The position numbers were made by a program, and so were the translations under genes. This document shows positions 7,179 through 11,314 of a stretch of 11,314 bases of DNA, piece by piece. Origin of the DNA: CAYNYI01 sp964401455 (GTDB lineage: Bacteria > Fibrobacterota > OXYB2-FULL-49-7 > CAYNYI01). Numbering within the stretch: position 1 is the first letter of the stretch; each line of letters starts with the position of its first letter. The stretch is from positions 1 to 11,314 of the forward strand of contig CAYNYI010000091.1 in NCBI GenBank assembly GCA_964401455.1, given 5' to 3'. The notes beneath the pieces are model-generated. The model was not told where the DNA came from, made no database searches, and saw only the letters and a program-made list of their open reading frames with translations.

Positions 7179-8171
7179 ATGAATACAGATATTATCGACA
7201 AAATCGGAAAACTTCCTTTAACAGAGTTTACGAAATCAGTTAAAGAATGCCCGGTATGCGGCAGCGGTACCGCTTCTGGAACCGAGAATCTTGGATGCGC
7301 GGGTATTCTTGAGTGCAGAGAATGCCGGACGGCCCGCGCTGACCCGGTTCTGAAAAAAGAATACCGCAGGCTTTTATACTCAGGAGGAAACTCTCCTTCC
7401 GGGCCTGAAACTGTCTCATTGAAAGAAGCTGCAGAAGGGCTTCTTGCGGGAGTATGTGAAATTCTGCAGAAAAGAGGAATGGAACCTTCAAAAAGTTTTT
7501 TATTCGATATGGGATTCGGCTGGGGGACTTTTCTGGAAGAGGCGGAAGAAAAATTTCGCAAAGTATCCGGATGCGAATTATCTACTGATCAGTTTTTGTA
7601 TCTTGGTAAACGCATAAACGCTGATATTCACAACCTGGATTTCTCGGAAATACCGGAAACCCGGAAATTCGACTGTATTACAGCCTGGGATTTTATTGAG
7701 CATATTTCAAACCCTGTATCTTTTATTAAAAAATGCGGCAGACTTTTAAAAGAAGGCGGGGCAGTTTTTTTATCTACTCCCAACTATGACAGTATTTATC
7801 GCCGGATTTTCGGAAGAAAATGGTATTATTATGTTCCCTCCGAGCATCTTTTATATTTTTCTCCGGCTACAATTCAGAAAATTCTGGTCGAAAACGGCTT
7901 CAGAGTGAATGAAATATATACTTACGGGCGTTCCGGGATATATTCGGATTTTCATAATTCAAATATCGAAAACCCCGAATACGGGCAAAACAGCTGGGCC
8001 CGTAATCTCAGGTTCAGGGTAATGACCGAAAATAACCGAAACAAACCCGGAGTACCCGGTTCTTTTGCCGCGAGGGCCAAAAACGGTTTTTCGTATCGGA
8101 TTGCCAAATTATTCAGCTGTATCGGGAAAGGGGACCGCATTTTTGTCTACGCGGAAAGAAACACAATCTGA
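7179..8171 (+). CDS. Zinc-ribbon plus class I SAM-dependent methyltransferase
   Basis: A 330-residue protein. The N-terminus has two C-x2-C pairs (Cys24/Cys27 and Cys46/Cys49), a zinc-ribbon often fused to methyltransferases in O-antigen and polysaccharide clusters. The Rossmann core follows: motif I is FDMGFGWG (110-116), then CITAWDFIEHI and the post-core LLKEGGAVFLSTPNYDS, typical of Methyltransf_23-like enzymes. SEHLLYFS is also family-like. It probably methylates a sugar or sugar-nucleotide in the pathway of the preceding two glycosyltransferases; substrate and site (C-, O- or N-methyl) are unknown. The ATG at 7179 lies 6 nt after the GT9 stop and has only a weak, A-rich ribosome site. 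The last 29 nt overlap the next gene. Confidence 0.88.
   Translation: MNTDIIDKIGKLPLTEFTKSVKECPVCGSGTASGTENLGCAGILECRECRTARADPVLKKEYRRLLYSGGNSPSGPETVSLKEAAEGLLAGVCEILQKRGMEPSKSFLFDMGFGWGTFLEEAEEKFRKVSGCELSTDQFLYLGKRINADIHNLDFSEIPETRKFDCITAWDFIEHISNPVSFIKKCGRLLKEGGAVFLSTPNYDSIYRRIFGRKWYYYVPSEHLLYFSPATIQKILVENGFRVNEIYTYGRSGIYSDFHNSNIENPEYGQNSWARNLRFRVMTENNRNKPGVPGSFAARAKNGFSYRIAKLFSCIGKGDRIFVYAERNTI
8127..8134 (+). promoter_or_regulatory. Shine-Dalgarno AAAGGGGA deciding a TTG start
   Basis: AAAGGGGA ends 8 nt before TTG 8143. The only upstream ATG in frame (8065) would add 26 residues that are not family-like and lie within the methyltransferase gene. The TTG start gives 169 residues, the usual size of the family. 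Confidence 0.7.
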
Positions 8172-8652
8172 AATTGAAATCGCGGCATTCTGCGCTGCTG
8201 CGGTAATTCTGCAATACATAGATTCCGCCATACCAAAGCCGGTTCCGTTTATGAAATACGGGCTTTCTCATATTGTTACGCTCGTGGTGCTGTATAAATC
8301 GAACTTACGTACTCTTTTTATATATACCTTTGCCCGGGTACTTACATTCGGGATTTTGAGCGGGACTGTCTTTACCCCTCTTATAATGCTGTCGGCGGGC
8401 GGCGCCTCGGCCTCGGCTCTTGTGATGTCGGTTTTAAAGAAAACAGGGCTTTTTTCTGTCCTTGGAATAAGCATTGCCGGTGCTGCTGTTAACAGCGGAG
8501 CCCAGCTTTTGCTTATAAACCTGCTTATAGTAAGTACGGGAGATCCGGCATTGATGGTGCCTGTATTCGCTCTGTTTGCTTCGGTGTCTGGCACAATAAC
8601 CGGTCTGACGGCGATGGCTGTCTTAAAAAGAAGTACAAAAAAAAAGAGATAA
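8143..8652 (+). CDS. Gx transporter / heptaprenyl diphosphate synthase component I-like membrane protein
   Basis: A 169-residue hydrophobic protein starting at TTG. After a short polar N-terminus come four to five membrane segments. The signature near residues 20-43, Q-Y-I-D-S-A-I-P-K-P-V-P then K-Y-G-L-S-H, matches the family's E/D-S-x-I-P...K-G-L-A-N consensus (Hpre_diP_synt_I, Pfam PF07456). Glycine- and alanine-rich later segments (GGASASALV, AGAAVNSGAQL) resemble ECF-type substrate-binding membrane subunits. The family name comes from an early assignment to heptaprenyl diphosphate synthesis; many members are now called Gx transporters with unknown cargo, so no precise function is claimed. 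Neither a polyprenyl synthase nor an ECF ATPase lies within the window. It overlaps the methyltransferase by 29 nt and is the last gene of the run, converging on manC with a 5-bp gap. Confidence 0.82.
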   Translation: MSTRKETQSEIEIAAFCAAAVILQYIDSAIPKPVPFMKYGLSHIVTLVVLYKSNLRTLFIYTFARVLTFGILSGTVFTPLIMLSAGGASASALVMSVLKKTGLFSVLGISIAGAAVNSGAQLLLINLLIVSTGDPALMVPVFALFASVSGTITGLTAMAVLKRSTKKKR

Positions 8653-8697
8653 AAAGCCTATTTGTTGAAATATTTCGAGTATTTCCGCTGCTTTTTA
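8637..8697 (-). terminator. Candidate terminator of the PHP-manC operon: nested inverted repeat plus T-tract
   Basis: TAAAAAGC at 8650-8657 is the inverse complement of GCTTTTTA at 8690-8697. Inside lies a second pair, GAAATA at 8667-8672 and TATTTC at 8680-8685. Read on the minus strand, the outer 8-bp stem is followed by TCTC and nine Ts (8645-8637), which could terminate manC transcription inside the 3' end of the opposing gene. The stem is AT-rich and the outer loop is long, so the call is tentative. Confidence 0.35.
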
Positions 8698-9749
8698 AGG
8701 CTGTCCACGATGCTTCTTATATCATTTATCCTGTCTTTGGAAATAATCAGAACCGCGTCTCCTGTTTTTACCACCGTGAAATTTTCGGCTCCTGATACAA
8801 CAAGAAGATCACCTGTTGAATTGAGTACCGTGGCATTTTCCGAGTCGAACACTTCGGCTTTGCCTCTTATTATATTATCCTTGTTGTCCGAAGCAAAATG
8901 TCTGTCCAGACTTTCCCATGATCCCGCATCGTCCCAGTCGAAGGGAGCTTCGATTACGGCGGTATCCGTGGACCTTTCCATTACGCCGTAGTCTATGGAT
9001 TCTTTACGGGCGGACTCATAAAATTTATCGTATAATGAGGAGTCTTTTTTGGTTCCGGTGAGTGATTTTTCCAGTTTTACGGTTTTTTTATAGAGTGAAG
9101 GCATGTATTTTTTGAATGAGTCCAGTATCATCTTTGCGGACCAGACGAACATTCCACTGTTCCATAGATAGGATTTGCTTTTAAAATATTTAACCGCTGT
9201 AGCCGAATCCGGCTTCTCTCTGAAGCTTTTTACCGAAAACGCGGGGATTTCATCCTTTGTAATTCTGCCGCCTTTTTGAATATAGCCGTAACCGGTGTCG
9301 GGGCGAAGAGGTTTTATGCCGAAAGTTACGAGCTTTCTTTCCTCTTTCGCGAGTTTTACAGCTGTGCTTACCGCCTTTTTAAAGCTTTTTCTGTCATTTA
9401 TGAGGTGATCTGCCGGAAGAACAGCCATTATTCCGTCCGGATTTTTGCCGTGGATAAACGCTGCGGCTGCCGCAACGGCCGGCGCAGTGTTTTTGCCGAC
9501 TTTCTCGGAAATGATAACAGGACCGCGGCCGACTTCTTTTCTGATTGATTTAACAAGGCGTTTCCCTGTTACTATAACGGTGTTTTTACGGGGCGACAGG
9601 CCGGAAACCCGGGAAAGAGTGCTTGCCAGCATGGACCGGTGACCAAAAAGTTTCAGAAGCTGCTTTGGTGAAGAAGGCCTGCTCATCGGCCAGAAACGTT
9701 CACCTATACCGCCTGCCATAATTACCGGAAAAATATTATTTTGCCGCAT
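8658..9749 (-). CDS. manC: Mannose-1-phosphate guanylyltransferase
   Basis: A 363-residue nucleotidyltransferase that makes GDP-mannose from mannose-1-phosphate and GTP in the cytoplasm. The signature loop MAGGIGERFWPMSRPSSPKQ (11-30) binds the nucleotide and catalyses transfer. VLPADH, DTGYGYIQ, FREKPD, LWNSGMFVW and a late FDWDDAGSW follow in the usual order. The length fits the short stand-alone form without the C-terminal phosphomannose isomerase domain of bifunctional enzymes. The start at 9749 is supported by GAGG 5 nt upstream on the minus strand. The gene overlaps the end of the PHP gene by 14 nt, so the two are co-transcribed. GDP-mannose would serve glycan synthesis, possibly the GT4 in the adjacent convergent run. 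The symbol rests on family recognition rather than proven activity. Confidence 0.92.
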   Translation of the reverse strand: MRQNNIFPVIMAGGIGERFWPMSRPSSPKQLLKLFGHRSMLASTLSRVSGLSPRKNTVIVTGKRLVKSIRKEVGRGPVIISEKVGKNTAPAVAAAAAFIHGKNPDGIMAVLPADHLINDRKSFKKAVSTAVKLAKEERKLVTFGIKPLRPDTGYGYIQKGGRITKDEIPAFSVKSFREKPDSATAVKYFKSKSYLWNSGMFVWSAKMILDSFKKYMPSLYKKTVKLEKSLTGTKKDSSLYDKFYESARKESIDYGVMERSTDTAVIEAPFDWDDAGSWESLDRHFASDNKDNIIRGKAEVFDSENATVLNSTGDLLVVSGAENFTVVKTGDAVLIISKDRINDIRSIVDSLKKQRKYSKYFNK

Positions 9750-10584
9750 AAACGCCTCTTTTTTTAAGGTACTCTTTAAGGTTTTCGATAATGCTGTAAT
9801 TTATGTTCAGCGACCCAAGGGAGGTGTTGCCGAACCTTTCATCATGAAAATCCGATCCGCCGGTAAAGGGAAGGCCTTTTGTCCGGCAAATGTTATAATA
9901 TTTTCGGGAATGCATGCGGTTCTGCTCCGGAAAAAAAACTTCGAGACCGTCAACACCGCATTCAAGAAGCTCATCAATCATATTATCCTTGTCAACTGTT
10001 ATGGGATGGGCAAGAATAGCTATACCGCCGCTTTCGTGTATAAGACGGCACGCTTCGGAAGGGGAAAGCGGCTCTTTTTCCACATAGGCGGGGCTTTCAT
10101 ATCCGATATAGTTGTCAAAAGCGTCTTTTATAGAGTAAACAAGCTCTTCTTTTATCATGGCGAGCGCTATATGGGGTCTTCCTATGGAGGCGCCGGCGGC
10201 AATTTCAAGAACCGTTTCAAATCTGAGGTCGATGTTCATTTTATTAAGGTTTTCGACTATTTTTTCCGCTCTCGTATATCTTGTTTTTCTGAGGCTGCCC
10301 AGTTTTCCGAGGAGGGCCTTGTTTTCTATGTCCACAAAGTAGCCGAGTATGTGTATATCGGTTTTTTTATGGATACAGGAGAGCTCAAGACCGGGAATGA
10401 CCTCGAGATTAATCAGGCTTCCGAGCTGGACTGCCCGGGCTACAGAATCAATACAGTCATGGTCGGTTATCGATATGGCTTTAAGTCTTTTTTCCGCTGA
10501 GAGTTCTAATATTTTTTCAACTGAGAAAGCGCCGTCCGACGCATTGGAATGAACATGGAGGTCTATCCGGTTTGTTCTTCTCAT
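9736..10584 (-). CDS. PHP-domain phosphoesterase (TrpH / YciV-like)
   Basis: A 282-residue metal-dependent phosphoesterase. The PHP ligand set is present in order: D8-L-H10-V-H12 with Asp17, T-D41-H42-D, Glu67 in PGLELS, a histidine in DIHILGY, GRPHIA, LAHP and GGSDFHDE near the C-terminus. This matches the COG0613 family, whose characterised members are 3',5'-nucleoside bisphosphate phosphatases and the 5'-3' exoribonuclease RNase AM (YciV). It most likely removes phosphate from pAp or trims RNA 5' ends; the sequence alone does not separate these roles. The start at 10584 has GGGGA 5 nt upstream on the minus strand. It is the first gene of a two-gene operon with manC, a pairing with no obvious functional link. 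Confidence 0.88.
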   Translation of the reverse strand: MRRTNRIDLHVHSNASDGAFSVEKILELSAEKRLKAISITDHDCIDSVARAVQLGSLINLEVIPGLELSCIHKKTDIHILGYFVDIENKALLGKLGSLRKTRYTRAEKIVENLNKMNIDLRFETVLEIAAGASIGRPHIALAMIKEELVYSIKDAFDNYIGYESPAYVEKEPLSPSEACRLIHESGGIAILAHPITVDKDNMIDELLECGVDGLEVFFPEQNRMHSRKYYNICRTKGLPFTGGSDFHDERFGNTSLGSLNINYSIIENLKEYLKKRGVYAAK

Positions 10585-10626
10585 ATATATCCCCGCCCGT
10601 TTCGCTTTTAAGTAAACAGATAGGGG

Positions 10627-10632
10627 ATTATA
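10627..10632 (-). promoter_or_regulatory. Candidate -10 box (TATAAT) for the PHP-manC operon
   Basis: A perfect TATAAT is read on the minus strand. It would start transcription near 10620 and give a leader of about 36 nt before the ATG at 10584. The -35 region is poor (TTCCTG at about 18 bp spacing), so the call rests on the -10 box and its position. Confidence 0.45.
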
Positions 10633-10819
10633 CTGTCAGGGTCAGGGACACAGGAACCCCGGAAATCAGGAAAAGCACTTCCACGCTTCAAAATATTCAG
10701 TATAAATACACGAATAAAATGTCCGCGCAGCGGGTTTTCTTAATCAAAAGCAGATGTTTCAGGGTTTATTGATGCAAATCCTCATAATTTTCCTGAGATC
10801 ATATAACAGTATCAATCCT

Positions 10820-10834
10820 CTTATTAATAATAAG
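10820..10834. repeat. AT-rich perfect palindrome (7-1-7)
   Basis: CTTATTA, a central A and TAATAAG form a perfect 15-bp inverted repeat about 43 bp upstream of the tRNA promoter -35 box. It could be an operator, an UP-like AT-rich element or chance in AT-rich DNA. Confidence 0.3.
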
Positions 10835-10876
10835 TTAAAATTAATCATTATCAATAGTCAACCGTTTTGTTATTTC

Positions 10877-10906
10877 TTGACATGTATTACTAAACAGGTT
10901 TATATT
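10877..10906 (+). promoter_or_regulatory. Sigma-70-type promoter for the tRNA-Leu/SRP RNA unit
   Basis: A perfect -35 TTGACA at 10877-10882 is followed after 17-18 bp by TTATAT or TATATT (10900-10906). Transcription would begin near 10912, some 18 nt before the tRNA. AT-rich DNA upstream could act as an UP element. This is the best promoter in the window, as expected for stable RNA genes. Confidence 0.75.
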
Positions 10907-10929
10907 TCAATCGGACTTTTGAAATACAT

Positions 10930-11013
10930 GCCGAAGTGGTGGAATTGGCAGACACGCTAGATTCAGGTTCTAGTGGGAGCAATCCTGTGCAGGTTCAAAT
11001 CCTGTCTTCGGCA
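10930..11013 (+). tRNA. tRNA-Leu (anticodon CAG)
   Basis: An 84-nt class II tRNA without an encoded CCA. The acceptor GCCGAAG (10930-10936) pairs fully with CTTCGGC (11006-11012), with A as discriminator. The anticodon stem CTAGA/TCTAG encloses loop TTCAGGT, giving anticodon CAG (10964-10966), which reads CUG. The long variable arm (about 10974-10988), the GGTGGAATTGGCAGACAC D-arm and the T-loop TTCAAAT are typical of leucine tRNAs. It is followed 11 nt later by the SRP RNA and probably shares its transcript. Confidence 0.96.
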
Positions 11014-11024
11014 TTTTACAATAT

Positions 11025-11120
11025 GGCCGGGTCCCGTGCAACAGGAGCCCGTGAAATCCGCCAGGACCGGAAGGTAGCAACGGTAGCGGTGACTCTTGTG
11101 TGACACGGATAAATCCGGCC
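11025..11120 (+). ncRNA. ffs: Small bacterial signal recognition particle RNA (4.5S RNA)
   Basis: A 96-nt RNA gene for the RNA core of the signal recognition particle, which with Ffh targets nascent membrane proteins. The conserved domain IV tip is plain: CCAGGACC, apical GGAA tetraloop (11069-11072), then GGTAGCA. The ends pair as GGCCGGGT (11025-11032) with ATCCGGCC (11113-11120), and CCGTG (11034-11038) with CACGG (11104-11108), giving the expected long hairpin. There is no Alu domain, so it is the short form. It lies 11 nt after tRNA-Leu with no promoter between, so the two are probably processed from one precursor. Ends are set by the terminal pairing and may differ by a few bases. Confidence 0.94.
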
Positions 11121-11130
11121 TTTATTTTCT
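11113..11130 (+). terminator. Possible intrinsic terminator made by the SRP RNA closing stem
   Basis: The GC-rich 3' arm of the SRP RNA closing stem is followed directly by TTTATTTTCT (11121-11130). The RNA's own hairpin plus this U-rich tail could end transcription, or only partly, letting some transcripts reach dnaX, which has no evident promoter of its own. Confidence 0.4.
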
Positions 11131-11149
11131 CTAAACCGTTGATTTATCT

Positions 11150-11314
11150 ATGGCTTATCTCGTTTTTGCCAGAAAATACCGACCACTGCGCTTCAGCGAA
11201 CTGATAGGGCAGGAGCAAATCGTAAAGGCGGTTGCTAATTCAATCGCATCCGGAAAAATACACCATGCTTTTTTATTTTCAGAAACCCGGGGGGTCGGCA
11301 AAACAACAGCGGCG
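11150..11314 (+). CDS. dnaX: DNA polymerase III subunit gamma/tau, N-terminal 55 codons (window edge)
   Basis: The frame opens at ATG 11150 and runs off the right edge. The first residues, AYLVFARKYRP then ELIGQEQIV and HHAFLFSETRGVGKTTAA, are those of the clamp-loader ATPase DnaX, which loads the sliding clamp onto primed DNA. The Walker A motif is nearly complete (RGVGKTT), but the first glycine of the usual SG-x-RGVGKT is a glutamate here. No Shine-Dalgarno sequence precedes the start, which lies 29 nt after the SRP RNA. The SRP RNA-dnaX order is common in other bacteria. The programmed frameshift site used by some dnaX genes would be beyond the window. Confidence 0.93.
   Translation, partial: MAYLVFARKYRPLRFSELIGQEQIVKAVANSIASGKIHHAFLFSETRGVGKTTAA

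Larger units (their letters stand above)
10585..10929. other. 345-bp gene-free, AT-rich region between divergent units
   Basis: No credible protein is encoded here. The two small plus-strand frames at 10572-10772 and 10754-10960 lack ribosome sites and protein-like composition, and the second runs into the tRNA. The left third holds a likely promoter for the PHP gene and the right end a strong promoter for the tRNA. In between lie a short GC hairpin (CCGC-GCA-GCGG, 10723-10733) and an AT palindrome (10820-10834). No known riboswitch or small RNA was recognised. Confidence 0.6.

Noticed and set aside
9844..10500. Plus-strand open frame of 218 codons opposite the PHP gene
   Set aside because: The opposite strand encodes a complete PHP protein with all metal ligands. 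The antisense frame has no ribosome site and no recognisable domain.
10721..10741. Small GC hairpin followed by GTTTTCTT resembling a plus-strand terminator
   Set aside because: The stem is only 4 bp without wobble pairs, and no plus-strand gene lies upstream for it to terminate.
10836..10858. Fur-box-like sequence TGATAATGATTAATT on the minus strand
   Set aside because: Only the first 11 of 14 informative positions match the 7-1-7 model, the region is AT-rich, and a tRNA promoter is an unlikely iron-regulated target.
1..11314. CRISPR arrays, insertion sequences, integrase or phage genes, toxin-antitoxin or defence genes
   Set aside because: No regularly spaced repeats, transposase-like frames, terminal inverted repeats or target duplications were seen, and the tRNA is not followed by an integrase or a repeated 3' end.

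Overview
The window looks like chromosomal DNA from a free-living, Gram-negative-type (diderm) bacterium of moderate GC content. Signs of an outer membrane are a heptosyltransferase-family GT9 enzyme with the C-P-C...C-M tail, a large periplasmic lytic transglycosylase and sugar-nucleotide genes. The phylum cannot be fixed by eye. Gx-transporter/HepPP-synthase-I-like proteins and secreted NHL/FlgD-like proteins are shared by spirochaetes, elusimicrobia-like and other candidate-phylum bacteria, so I give no firm name.

Layout. (1) Bases 1-1657, minus strand: most of a cytoplasmic GH20 beta-N-acetylhexosaminidase of the HexD-like type, running off the left edge. (2) A 57-bp divergent intergenic region. 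(3) Bases 1715-8652, plus strand: a tightly packed six-gene run made of a TPR/SLT lytic transglycosylase, a secreted six-bladed NHL propeller with a C-terminal beta-sandwich, a GT4 glycosyltransferase, a GT9 heptosyltransferase-like enzyme, a zinc-ribbon SAM methyltransferase and a small Gx/heptaprenyl-diphosphate-synthase-I-like membrane protein. Neighbouring genes overlap by 65, 4, 20 and 29 nt, with one 6-nt gap. Two of them start with TTG behind good Shine-Dalgarno sequences. (4) Bases 8658-10584, minus strand, convergent with the run: a two-gene operon of a TrpH-like PHP phosphoesterase followed by mannose-1-phosphate guanylyltransferase. (5) Bases 10585-10929: an AT-rich stretch without a gene, holding the promoters of the flanking units. 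(6) Bases 10930-11314, plus strand: tRNA-Leu(CAG), the small SRP RNA (4.5S) and the first 55 codons of dnaX.

How the genes may work together. The plus-strand run reads as a cell-envelope glycan module. The transglycosylase cuts peptidoglycan, GT4 and GT9 build a polysaccharide or LPS-type chain, the methyltransferase probably modifies a sugar or lipid, and the last membrane protein hints at isoprenoid/lipid-carrier supply or small-molecule uptake. The neighbouring ManC would make GDP-mannose, a plausible donor for the GT4. The secreted NHL protein is the least understood member. I found no CRISPR array, insertion sequence, phage gene or recognised defence system. The right end is conserved housekeeping DNA.
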